Origin: a virus
Virus record (IMG/VR): IMGVR_UViG_3300042445_001439
Coordinates: 1 to 31,697 of that record
Direction: 5' to 3' (one strand)
DNA: 31,697 bases
The notes under the pieces are model-generated. The model was given only the letters and a program-made list of their open reading frames with translations, was not told the DNA's origin and did not search any database. Position 1 is the first letter of the stretch. Every line of letters begins with the position of its first letter. A program made the position numbers and the translations under genes. Shown here in pieces: positions 1 through 11,300 of this stretch.

Positions 1-3000
1 AGTATTTTTGATGATGGTCTAATAAACTGGACCATATATAGTGTCGGGGATGCATTTAAACAAGATTGGACAGCAGCCACAAGATACGGCATCGGTGATG
101 TGATACGATATAATGGTATAGTTTACAGATGCATAGTTGGCCATACTTCTGCTAGCACAGCTAACGGACTAGAACAAGACCAATCAAAATGGCAGATATT
201 TTTCCAAGGCGTAGAATATCGAGGCCCATGGGCAACCGGAATCAGATATCGAGTCAACGATCTTGTAAAATTTGGTGGAACTGTATTTCGCTGCAAGCAG
301 GGACACACTCCTGGTACAGATTCTACATTAAATTTTAATCAAGAAGAATATTGGGAAATTGAGTTTCCTGGATTTCAATACAGTGACGAATGGAATAATA
401 CAACAGTATATCAAATTGGCGACCTAGTTAAACACGGTGGTTGGCTATACTACAGTCTAACCAATAATTACGGAAGCAATCCTAGCAACAGTCAATATCA
501 ATTAATAGATCGTGTAGACCCAGTAGATTGGCAAATAGCTGCTAAAGGAATAAATTTCCGAGGTGAGTGGTCTGCAGATTCTTTATATAAAACTGGTGAT
601 GTAGTTCGTCGAGGTGGTAATACATATGTTGCGTTATTGGACACCACCGACGATGGCAGCAGTTTAGATTATCTAGACAGCACGAACTGGGAATTATTAA
701 CTATAGGGCAAAACTGGAGAAACTTTTGGCAAGAAGATCAACGGTATTCTCCAAACGACCTAGTAATCTACCTTGGTAGCACCTATGTCTGCAATCAAGA
801 ACATGACTCTGATATCGACAACTATCCGGGAGACAACGGGTCTGGATATTTCTTCTGGGATCTAATTTTACAGGCAGGATCAGAATCAGGACTCAGCAAA
901 CGAGGAGATTTATTAACCTACGATCTAAGTAGAACTCTAACCGGAGACGGTAGCACATTTGGTCTAGCAGCGGTGGATCTAAGTGAGGAACCAGGCCAAT
1001 TATTATCGATCGACTCTGAAAATTCTATCATCTATAGAAATCACGGTGAAACAAATAGAATGGTGTGGGTTGAGCTTGACGGAGTTGATGACACAACAGA
1101 TCCCCAACGCGGAATAAGCCCTTACAAGCCATGGCGCACTGTGAGATTTGCCTGCGAGCAAATGGATGACGGTTTCAGCGGAACTACTACTGTACATGTC
1201 GGAGCCGGCAAATACGAAGAAATATTACCTATCATTGTTCCTGCAAGAACTGTGGTATTAGGAACCGAATTAAGAACCACTGTGATCTCAGCAGCTGGAG
1301 CTATACCAGCACTGGCATTGGACAGCACATATACCATCGCAGTATTGAATAGAATATCGGGAATAATTCAAGCGGTTATAGCAGGCACTGCTATCAGTCC
1401 GCCAAAGTCTGCAGGAAACGCTCTAAACCCTGTGGTGCTCACAGAGACAATAACCACAAATGTTTCTTTTTCTCCACCGCAATTTGACTTGTTGACTTTT
1501 GAAGAAATTTACGAATCAACTACAAGTGTGACACAAACGCTGACCACTAGTTCGGCAGCAGCCGCAGCAATTCAAACTAAAATTTCTAATATTATAGCTT
1601 ATATTAATTTTTATGTAAATTCCACAGGCTCAAATCCTACATTAGTAGGAACTAACACAGCTATTACCAGCACAGCTTATACTAATACTGTATTAGTACT
1701 AGAAGCAAATAAGGAATTTATAGCTGCTGAAGCGGTCGCATATATGCAGGCAACATTTCCATTATACAATTTTGACAGCGAGTTATGTAAAAGAGATGTT
1801 CGTAGGTATATAGATGCTTGGAAATATGATATTATCTATACTGGAAATTATAAATCTTTATTAGCAGCACGATACTACAAGAATGCCGTTTTAGGATCCA
1901 GCGGTGAAGACATGTTCTATTGCCGAGATGCAACCGGTGTAAGAAATTGCACATTGACAGGGCTGTTGGGATCACTTAATCCTCCAAACGTTGCAGATAT
2001 TTTTAGATTGCCCACAGGCGGGTCATTTGTTTCATTAGACCCGGGTTGGGGACCAAATGATAATCGTACATGGATCATTAACAGATCTCCTTATATTCAA
2101 GGTGTAACCACGTTTGGTACAGGATGTACCGGACAAAAGATTGACGGATTATTGCACAATGGCGGAAACAAATCAATCGTTTCCAACGATTTTACACAGG
2201 TCATCAGTGATGGTATTGGTGCCTGGGTTAAAGACAACGGCCGCGCAGAGCTTGTTTCTGTGTTTACCTACTATGCTCACATTGGTTATCTAGCACAAGC
2301 GGGTGGTGTAATTCGTGCAACCAACGGCAACAACTCGTATGGTAGATACGGTGCGATTGCAGATGGAGTTGATCTTACAGAAGTTCCTCAGACCGCAGTA
2401 AGTTATACTCGAGCACAGCAGGCAATTGTTGCCAATGCATTTGCGGGCGATTTCGTTGACGAAATCCAAATTTTAGAATGGACCAATGCTGGACAGGATT
2501 ACTCTTCGGCAACTGCTGCATTTATTGGTGCAGGTGTTGATGCACAAGTGTTGTTTGAAGATTTTCGAGACGATGCAGTATTTGAAGCTAGAAGATTAGA
2601 TGCTAGCACAACGATAACACAAAGTATCGGCGGTGGTGGCTATACAGTTATTCAAAACAATGCGCAAACTGGCAATCTTACATCAATTACCATTGCCACT
2701 AACGATCCTAACGAAGAAGAAAATTATCTAGGCATGCGTATAGTATTAACCAGCGGACCTGGTACTGGACAATATGCCTATATTACAGCTTATAATAATG
2801 TTACTAAAGTAATACAAGTAGCCAGAGAATCGGATAATCAGCCTGGTTGGGATCATGTTGTACCAGGAAAACCATCAACTAATCCACTAACCACAGGCAC
2901 TACTTATAGAATTGAACCAAGAGTTATTTTTGAAGCCCCAGTCTATACCGCTACAGAAATCACAGTTCCGACAAATACAACTTGGACAGATATTGCCTAC

Positions 3001-5292
3001 AGCGATACTACCGAAACATATACAAATCTCACCGGAGGATCGGGAACAGGAACAGTTGTAGAAGACGACGGATTAGTACCCGAAGATGCAGTCTTTAATG
3101 TTATAAAAACAGGTAGAAATTATACGATTTCTATAGTAGATGGCGGAGCTGGATATGAATTTGGTCAAGAATTAATAATTCCAGGCGACGAGCTTGGAGG
3201 AGAGACTCCATTAAATGATTTAACAATTTTAGTTACTTCGGTCAGCGACGATAGTACTAACTCGATAGTGTCAGCAGAACAAAAAACATACGGTACAGGC
3301 GAGGACAACGAAGCTGCTAGTGGTAGATTTGTTGCTATATCTTCGGGCGGCAGTGCAGCACTATACAGCTCAAACGGAGCTGACTGGACCGCATTTAACA
3401 TGCCAACTTCTGGCGATTGGAAATGTATAGCAGGCGGAAATAATAGATTTGTAGCTATTCGCACAAACAGCGCAGTAGCAGCCAGTTCTTTAGACGGAAT
3501 AGATTGGACTACGAGATCCATGCCATCCTCGAGAGCTTGGAATTCTGTTGTATATGGTGGTGGAATATTTGTAGCAGTTGCAGGTAATCTTGATGCCGGC
3601 GCAATCAGCGCCGACGGCACAACTTGGACCTCGACTACTCTGCCAGATATCGGAGATTCAACATTTAATGAATGGGTAGATATTGCCTACGGTCGAGAAA
3701 CTTTTGTAGCACTGTCAAATAGTGGAAATTTTGTAGCTACAGGTATATATGACAGCGGAACAAATACTATTGCATGGACTGGTAGAGTTCTAGACGTTAT
3801 TGCAGACTCAACAAATAGATCATGGCAGAGCATTGCTTACGGTAATAATCGATTCGTTGCACTGTCAAACACAGGTGAAGTAGCCTACAGTTTTGATGGA
3901 ACACTGTGGTACTTGGCAACACTGCCAACACAAGACGGTTCTTCTGCACACAATTGGAAAAAAATAAGATATGCTCAGGGTGTTTTCTTTGCAGTAGGCG
4001 ATACTGGTTCTAGAACAGTAAGTGCAGACGAAACCCTAGGACCAACTACATTTGCAGCTACGTCATTCGACGGAATAGTATGGACTCCGAGAACACTGGC
4101 ATCTGAAGAATCTTGGGTGTCAGTAGCATTTGGAAATCCTTATATATCTGCTAGAGATTCGTCAATTGGAAAACGTACACCTACTTGGGTAGCTATTCCT
4201 ACCGGGTCTGATAAGTTCAATAAGGTACAAACTGGCGCAAGAGCATTAGGTAGGGTTTCAGTAGTAGCTGGTCAGATATCTGAAATCAAGTTATGGGATC
4301 CGGGTTCCGGTTATACACAGGGGCCAACTGTTACTCTAGTAGATCCAAATAATACATCAGATGTTCTAGTTCAAAGTAGAACAGCAGATGGTGTATTGAC
4401 TAATCCAACATGGATTAATCGAGGCCTAGGGTATCGTACAAATTCCACACGCATTACTATAACAGGAAACGGATTTGCTGATGTAACACCGTCTGGAAAA
4501 TTCATAGTAATCAACGACTTAGACACATACCCAGGACCGGGAGCACAACTTAGCATCCAGGGGTTGGCATCAATATACACATTGGTATCAGTTACTCCTA
4601 TTGGACAAACAGATCGAGGACTAGCAGCTTTGGTCAGAATCAGTCCAGAACTTCGAGTAAGAGATGACTTACAGCACCTTACACCGATAACAATCAGAAC
4701 TAAATTTAGTCAATGCCGTATTACAGGACATGATTTCTTAGATATCGGCACAGGGAATTTTGAAGAAACAAATTATCCAGAATTATATTCAGGATTTTAT
4801 ACACCAGCACCAGAAAATGAAATCGTTGAAGAAGATGGCGGTCGTGTGTTTTACACAAGTACTGATCAAAGCGGTAATTTTAGGACTGGTGAGTTGTTTG
4901 CAGTTGAACAGGCCACAGGTACAGTAACAATTTCCGCCGACTTCTTTGACTTTAGCGGATTAACAGAATTGCGATTAGGCGGTATTAGAGTAGGCGGAAC
5001 TGGAGCAGTGGTTAGGGAGTTCTCAACTGATCCGTTGTTTACAGAAGATTCCAACAATATTGTGCCAACACAGAGAGCTATTCGTGCATATCTAGCAGGA
5101 AGATTGAGTATTGGTGGATCAGAAATCGCTGTTGGAAGTTTTATTGCGGGCACTGTGTTAGTTGGACCAAGTAGAATTGGCAACGTAGCAAGCATAAAGA
5201 ATATTGTACCTGTGAGAGCCGATTTCGTCGGAACAGATGCAGGCGTGAGCGGTAGTATATTAGCACAGACTATGTTTTACAAGTCGTTCTAA
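1..5292 (+). CDS. Giant fibre-like virion protein, 5' truncated by the window
   Basis: The frame is open from base 1 with no start codon of its own, so the gene begins upstream; at least 1763 codons are present. Order seen: carbohydrate-binding-like repeats to about base 860 (W..G..Y..GD-V-..GG..Y.C..HT, resembling CBM5/12 modules); a pectin-lyase-like beta-helix signature at about 1080-1330 (P-W-R-T-V-R, then G-K-Y-E-E-I-L-P-I); one helical module with FIAAE and KRDV motifs at about 1708-1950; a strongly conserved block at about 2035-2400 (GWGP, SPYIQG, DFTQVISDGIGAW); an Asp-box beta-propeller-like stretch at about 3306-4140 (S.DG..W); and a C-terminal block ending in STDPLF and PTQRAIRAY. 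It is a paralogue of the next gene. Likely an adhesive tail- or baseplate-attached fibre. Its exact place in the virion is not known. Confidence 0.85.
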   Translation, partial: SIFDDGLINWTIYSVGDAFKQDWTAATRYGIGDVIRYNGIVYRCIVGHTSASTANGLEQDQSKWQIFFQGVEYRGPWATGIRYRVNDLVKFGGTVFRCKQGHTPGTDSTLNFNQEEYWEIEFPGFQYSDEWNNTTVYQIGDLVKHGGWLYYSLTNNYGSNPSNSQYQLIDRVDPVDWQIAAKGINFRGEWSADSLYKTGDVVRRGGNTYVALLDTTDDGSSLDYLDSTNWELLTIGQNWRNFWQEDQRYSPNDLVIYLGSTYVCNQEHDSDIDNYPGDNGSGYFFWDLILQAGSESGLSKRGDLLTYDLSRTLTGDGSTFGLAAVDLSEEPGQLLSIDSENSIIYRNHGETNRMVWVELDGVDDTTDPQRGISPYKPWRTVRFACEQMDDGFSGTTTVHVGAGKYEEILPIIVPARTVVLGTELRTTVISAAGAIPALALDSTYTIAVLNRISGIIQAVIAGTAISPPKSAGNALNPVVLTETITTNVSFSPPQFDLLTFEEIYESTTSVTQTLTTSSAAAAAIQTKISNIIAYINFYVNSTGSNPTLVGTNTAITSTAYTNTVLVLEANKEFIAAEAVAYMQATFPLYNFDSELCKRDVRRYIDAWKYDIIYTGNYKSLLAARYYKNAVLGSSGEDMFYCRDATGVRNCTLTGLLGSLNPPNVADIFRLPTGGSFVSLDPGWGPNDNRTWIINRSPYIQGVTTFGTGCTGQKIDGLLHNGGNKSIVSNDFTQVISDGIGAWVKDNGRAELVSVFTYYAHIGYLAQAGGVIRATNGNNSYGRYGAIADGVDLTEVPQTAVSYTRAQQAIVANAFAGDFVDEIQILEWTNAGQDYSSATAAFIGAGVDAQVLFEDFRDDAVFEARRLDASTTITQSIGGGGYTVIQNNAQTGNLTSITIATNDPNEEENYLGMRIVLTSGPGTGQYAYITAYNNVTKVIQVARESDNQPGWDHVVPGKPSTNPLTTGTTYRIEPRVIFEAPVYTATEITVPTNTTWTDIAYSDTTETYTNLTGGSGTGTVVEDDGLVPEDAVFNVIKTGRNYTISIVDGGAGYEFGQELIIPGDELGGETPLNDLTILVTSVSDDSTNSIVSAEQKTYGTGEDNEAASGRFVAISSGGSAALYSSNGADWTAFNMPTSGDWKCIAGGNNRFVAIRTNSAVAASSLDGIDWTTRSMPSSRAWNSVVYGGGIFVAVAGNLDAGAISADGTTWTSTTLPDIGDSTFNEWVDIAYGRETFVALSNSGNFVATGIYDSGTNTIAWTGRVLDVIADSTNRSWQSIAYGNNRFVALSNTGEVAYSFDGTLWYLATLPTQDGSSAHNWKKIRYAQGVFFAVGDTGSRTVSADETLGPTTFAATSFDGIVWTPRTLASEESWVSVAFGNPYISARDSSIGKRTPTWVAIPTGSDKFNKVQTGARALGRVSVVAGQISEIKLWDPGSGYTQGPTVTLVDPNNTSDVLVQSRTADGVLTNPTWINRGLGYRTNSTRITITGNGFADVTPSGKFIVINDLDTYPGPGAQLSIQGLASIYTLVSVTPIGQTDRGLAALVRISPELRVRDDLQHLTPITIRTKFSQCRITGHDFLDIGTGNFEETNYPELYSGFYTPAPENEIVEEDGGRVFYTSTDQSGNFRTGELFAVEQATGTVTISADFFDFSGLTELRLGGIRVGGTGAVVREFSTDPLFTEDSNNIVPTQRAIRAYLAGRLSIGGSEIAVGSFIAGTVLVGPSRIGNVASIKNIVPVRADFVGTDAGVSGSILAQTMFYKSF

Positions 5293-5302
5293 AAATTAAC
5301 GG

Positions 5303-5310
5303 AATAAATA
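5303..5310 (+). promoter_or_regulatory. T4-type late promoter-like motif (AATAAATA)
   Basis: AATAAATA lies 18 bases before the ATG at 5329. Using the T4 spacing, transcription would start near 5316, just ahead of the Shine-Dalgarno-like ACGGAG at 5317-5322. It sits in the 36-base gap between the two giant fibre genes. Confidence 0.45.
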
Positions 5311-5328
5311 TATAATACGGAGTAGAAA

Positions 5329-8300
5329 ATGGCAGAATTTAAATTAGGTAGAATCAGATTTGTATGGAAAGACGAATGGCTTAATGGCACCGTCTACTAT
5401 GTTGATGACGTAGTTAGAAATGGCGGAAAGACATACATTTGTCAAGTAGGGCATACATCGGCTGCAGATTTTTATACCGATCTTGATTATTCCCCAACTA
5501 AGTGGAATCAACTAACCGACGGCCAAGAATGGCGCGGAGATTGGACTACCGGTACTTTTTATAAACAAAATGATGTGGTAAAATACGGCGGAGTTGTGTA
5601 TATCTGTAATGATCCACACACTTCTGCAGCCACAGCCGCTTCAGGATTAGAAAATGATCAAGCCAAGTGGGATGTATTTGCTGAAAGCATTGATTGGAAA
5701 TCGGCTTGGACTGTAAACACTCGATATAAAGTAAACGATCTAATCAAATACGGCGGCTATACCTATGTATGTAATACTGCCCATACATCCGCAGCTACAA
5801 CTACTCTAGGATTAGAAGCTGATCAAGCTAAATGGGATGAATTTAACCAAGGCCTAGAATACAAAGGCGCATGGAGCGGTAGTTCTGTAATTTATAAAGT
5901 TAATGACATTGTTAAACAAGGCGCAGGGCTATGGATTTGTACAGCTAAACATGAGTCAACAGCCAGCTTTACTACAGATGCTGCTTCTTATTGGAGCCAG
6001 TTTGTTGAAGGTCTTGAATTTGAAAATGCGTGGAATTCAGGAACAACTTATCAACCCGGTGATGTGGTTCGATACGGCGGTAATCAATACATTGCAAAAA
6101 CCAATCACTTTAATGCAGTACCGAGCACCAGCACAACTAATTGGGATCTTTTCCAAGAAGGAATTTCATTTCAGTCTGATTGGATTAATACCACCTCATA
6201 TAAAATTGGTGAAGTTGTTAGATATGGCGGCCATTCTTATTTGGCAACAGCTGATTCTGATGCAGCAACCTACACTGTTACTGCAGTAACTGCCAGCAGT
6301 GATACATTTACCATAGCCTCAACTACAGGTATAGCAGTAGGCATGACAGTGAGATTCACTGGCACAACATTTGGCAATGTGTTTACCACAGCTAGATATT
6401 ATGTAAAAACTGTGGCAGCAGGCAACATCACAGTCAGCACAACCTCAGGCGGTACGACATTTAATATCACAGCAGATGCAGCTGGCACGATGACTGCCAC
6501 AGTGTCGGCAGAACCTCCAAATTCTGCATACTGGTCTAGATTAAATGCTGGTATTAGCTGGCAAGGTAATTGGTCCGACGACACAGAATATCGTATTGGC
6601 GACGCAGTTCGATTTGGTTCAAACGCTTATATCTGTGTCTTGGCACATAGATCCGAGGCAGACGACGGTTCTACTGTAGGTGCAGCAGGCGGCGGTCAGG
6701 CTAATAGTAGACCTGATCAAGATACCGCAGGTGTATATTGGAATCCATTATCTATCGGTACAGAAACATCTATATTAACCACACGTGGAGACCTAGTTTA
6801 CTACGGTGGTTCGGGCCCAACAAGATTGCCTATTGGACTTGAAGGTCAAGTTCTACGTGCAGGAGCAGACGATCCTGAGTGGGTAACACTAGGAGCCACA
6901 GATCAAGTCTATTATGTTGCTCCTCATGGAGTTGATGCTCCTGCGCCAATACAAGGTAAGAGCTTAGACAAACCATTTAAGACAATTCGTTATGCCTGCG
7001 AGCAGGTTGAAAAAGGCCCACGCAATCCTAACGCACAACATTTATTAGAGTTAAATCGTGTTTTCATCCAACGTGAAGTATCTAGTTGGATCGACTATCA
7101 AGTAGACAATGCTACTATAGGCAGTATTTGGGAAAATTTTGATTTTGATGAATACAAATGTGAACGAGACGTTGGATTTGTTGTTGATCGTCTACAGTGG
7201 GATATCGGACACGGCGGCAATCTAAAGATTCGAGCAGCGGCTCAGTCTCTCTTAGGAATATTGAGTGAAGGTCCGTTCTCAACAGAAGAAGAAGATGCTC
7301 CATATGCTACACTGTCATCTGAGAGAGAACAAGGAATCGCAGCCTACAACTATATGCTAACAGTTGTTGAAGCAGTACTAGACAATCAAGCACCGACAGT
7401 ACTTTATCAAAATGTTACAGATGATTCCGTAACAATCGCTGAACAATATGTTAATACTGACGTAGTTGCTGAACCAACAGCAATGACAGATATCACAGGG
7501 CTTGTAACTATTATTACAGACGCTCTAGCAAATCCTACTCAAACTGGGGCGCTACCAACTATTCCAGCAAGGTATGTTCCGTTTACATTGGTCAGCGTAG
7601 CCACAGGTAGATATCGTGAAACTCTGCCAATCGTTGTACCGGCGTACACCTGTATACAAGGTGATGAATTACGTTCAACCAACGCAGGACCAGCTGGCAG
7701 TCTAGTTGATATTTCAGATAGTTATTATACCATCGATACGTTTGATCACTTTAGTTCGATCGTTGAAGATGTTATTACTGGTGCGCCAGCAACTGTAACT
7801 ACTGGAAATATTGAAACACAAAGCCAAGAATGGCCATTTGCTGACAGTGCTGAAGTAACAGCGGTTACTGGTCTAGTTGAGGTGATGAAACAGCAGGCTG
7901 ATCACCGTTTAAGCACTATGCATGTTGCAACACTTACAGATCCTGTGGGTTATAATGTTGGATACTTAGCTGGCTACGGCGATGCAAGAAAATTAATCAA
8001 AGAAAACAAACGATTCCTTCAAGAAGAAGTTGTTAGCTATATTAATACCACTTATAGTCAACTAGAAGTAGTTGGATCTATTAGTGTAGATATATTAACC
8101 GTAACATCTGTGGTCAGTGGAGTTGTAACTGTTAACTCAGTAATCAGAGGACAAAACGTTGTTACCGGTACTGTAATCGATGAGCAGCTTTCAGGTACCA
8201 CTGGTGGTGCTGGAACATATCGAGTAAACACCATTCAAACAGTTGGCTCTACAACTATCAAAGCAGATACACACTATTCTAGAACAAAGACTCGTAGAGA

Positions 8301-11300
8301 TGCAGGCTATATAATTGATGCAGTAATTTATGATTTAACCTATGGTGGTAACGCTCAAAGCGTATCTGCCGGCCTAGCATATTTTGATGGGGACAATGCT
8401 GACAGCACAGTGGCAGCAGCACTGATTCCGGCATCAATTAAATCTGCTACACTAGGCACCATCGCTTTCTTAAAATCAAGAATGCAGTCTGTGGCCACAG
8501 CAGCATCTTTCACTCCTTTACAAAATACAATACCTTTGTATACCGATACGGCCGGTAGTGCAGGTGCATCAACATTGATCGGTAATAATGTAGACGCTAT
8601 CATAGAAATCATAGACACTGGACCCGGAGCTGTAGGAACAACCGTAACGTTAACTGATCCTGCAACAACCGACGGCGTAAGTTCTACTACAGCATTGATT
8701 TCAGCATATTCGACTTTAAATGCTGCGGCCTCAACTATTCGATCAAGCACAATATCTTATATTAACGCTACCTATCCAACATTAGTCTACGATACTGCCA
8801 AGTGTTCTAGAGACATAGGTACTATTTTAAAAGCTGTTGGTTATGACTTCATGTTAGGCAACCTTGCTAGCAATCAATTTTTTACCAACTACCAATCTTT
8901 AAAAGCAGCACACTCATACTTGAGACCCAATGCCAGCGATGTATACACATTGGGACAAAAAACAGTTACTATTGCAGCATTAGAGTATGCTCGCACACTG
9001 GCCATTGCAAACGTTGGCGGAAATGCTTCTGCAATCGCAAGAATCAACGTACTGATGGCGTTAATCAACAACATCCTTTACGGTGCAACTAATGAAGGAG
9101 ATGTTTGCTCAACAGATTTACGTAATAGAGATTATGCAATTTTACAACTAGAAAGAAATCGAGCATTTATCGCAGCCGAGATCAGTGCTTACATTGCCGA
9201 CACGTTTAGCGACACTGCTACTAATACCGCAGCGACAACCAATCTTATCACAATTAGTGATACTAGCTGGTTGCGTCGTGGTGTATCGATTAAATTCACC
9301 GGTACTACATTTGGCGGAATTGTTTCTGGAACAACATACTATGTACAGAGTATTGTTGACGCAACAACATTTAAAATTTCTGCAACTAGAACTGGAGCAG
9401 CATTTACGCTGTCAACTGCATCAGGTTCAATGTCCGTTGATTTAGTTTATAATCAAGCCTCGTGCTTACGTGATGTTGGCACATACATTGATGCACTCAA
9501 GTGGGATTTAAAATATACTTCAAATTATAAATCACGATATGTAGCTCGCTACTATGCAAATGCTGTATTAGGAAGTCAAGAAGAGGACATGTATTATCTA
9601 CGCGATGGTTGCGGATTACGTGATCAAACATTGGCTGATCTAAACGGAGATTTATTACCTCCAAATGAATACGGTACAAGTAGAGTAAGTGCAGGTGCAT
9701 ATGCAAGTTTAGATCCAGGCTGGGGTCCAGACGATTTCCGTACATGGATTATTACTCGTTCTCCTTACATCCAAGGATTGACTACATTCGGTAATGGAGC
9801 CATCGGACAGAAGATCGATGGCGCACTGCACAATGGCGGCAACGACTCGATGGTGTCCAACGACTTTACACAGGTCATCAGTGATGGTATCGGTGCATGG
9901 GTAGCAAATAATGGACGTGCAGAACTTGTTTCTGTGTTCACATATTACTCACATATTGGGTATCTGTCCACAGAAGGTGGACGTATCCGTGGTACCAACG
10001 GCAACAACTCATACGGAGATTTTGGTTCTGTTGCAGAAGGATTTGACTCAACTGAAACTCCTAACACCGGAGTAGTAGATAACAAATTCCAATTCGTAGC
10101 CACAGTGGGTAATGTGACCACAGACGGCGCTGGGTTCCTCGGACTAGAATTTGAAAATGCTGGTGTTGATTATACTGAAGCAGAATTTACTCTCACAGGT
10201 GGTGGTATAAACGCTGCTGCCGAAGCCAACGAAATTCGAGACGATGCTGTTTACCAAGTTAGATTGCTACAATTAGCAGCAGACGGTAGCGATGGCGAAT
10301 TTGGTGGACAGGGATATGTTACAAATTCTAACACAGCTCAAGGTGGCGGCGCATCGTCGATTACTCTAGCAGCCACTGATTCAGAAACCAGCACTGCTTA
10401 CATTGGTATGAAAGTGGTAATCACAGGTGGAGCAGGTGTTGGACAATTTGCTATTATTACTACATATAATTCTGGTACAAAACTTGCAGGAGTAGTTCAA
10501 GAATCTACAGGATCTGCAGGATGGGATCATTTTGTAGCAGGCACTGCGATTGTTAGTCCTGATGCAAGTTCAACATATACTGTTGAGCCAAGATTAACAT
10601 TTACTGCTCCTACATATGCATCTGCCGCAGGCACCGGATTACCAACCGCAGGCAACTATACCGCAATCGGATATGCATCTGCTGTGCAAACGTACCTTGC
10701 AGTGGCCACTACTGGTGGTAGCGGTGCAGGAGCTACGTTTAATGTAATCAAGAAAGGTACCAAATATATTATCACAGTAGCCGCAGGCGGAACTGGATAT
10801 ACAAGATTAGGCGTTCTTACTATTGCAGGCACAAGTCTAGGCGGCGCCAGCACAACCAACGATATAACACTGACAATAACTTCGATTAATTCTGTGAATG
10901 GAGCAGTTACAGCAGTCGATCATGTAGGCGTAGGCCAAGGCGGAAATTATGTTGCACTATTGTCAGGAGCTAGCACCGCAGTAACTTCTATCGGCGGCAC
11001 CTGGAGCACACAGACATTACCAGTCAGTCGAAACTGGACTGCATTAGCAGCCGGTCAAGATCTAACAGCGATTGCAGCTTCTGCACTAGTGGCAAATACT
11101 GCGTATAAAGTTGTTTCACTAGGCGATTCATTGTTTAGCGCAGTAGGAGCAGAAAGTAATTTTGTCGGACAAACATTTATTGCTACAGGTCCTACATCAG
11201 GATCTGGTACAGTAGTAGCGGTTAATTCTGTAATGGTAGCGATTGCCACAGGATCTAATAGTACCATACGTTCAACCAACGGCGGAATTACATGGGGTAG

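Noticed and set aside
3165-3620. 151-codon minus-strand open frame within the first giant fibre gene, and similar long antisense frames (e.g. 12447-12929, 24299-24928)
   Set aside because: Their proteins are Pro/Ala/Val/Ser-rich translations of the reverse strand of repetitive Thr/Gly-rich fibre genes, without ribosome sites or recognisable domains.
5903-6289. 128-codon plus-strand frame inside the second giant fibre gene
   Set aside because: It is out of frame with the strong repeat-coding frame, is Leu/Gln-rich and has no domain; a shadow of the real gene.
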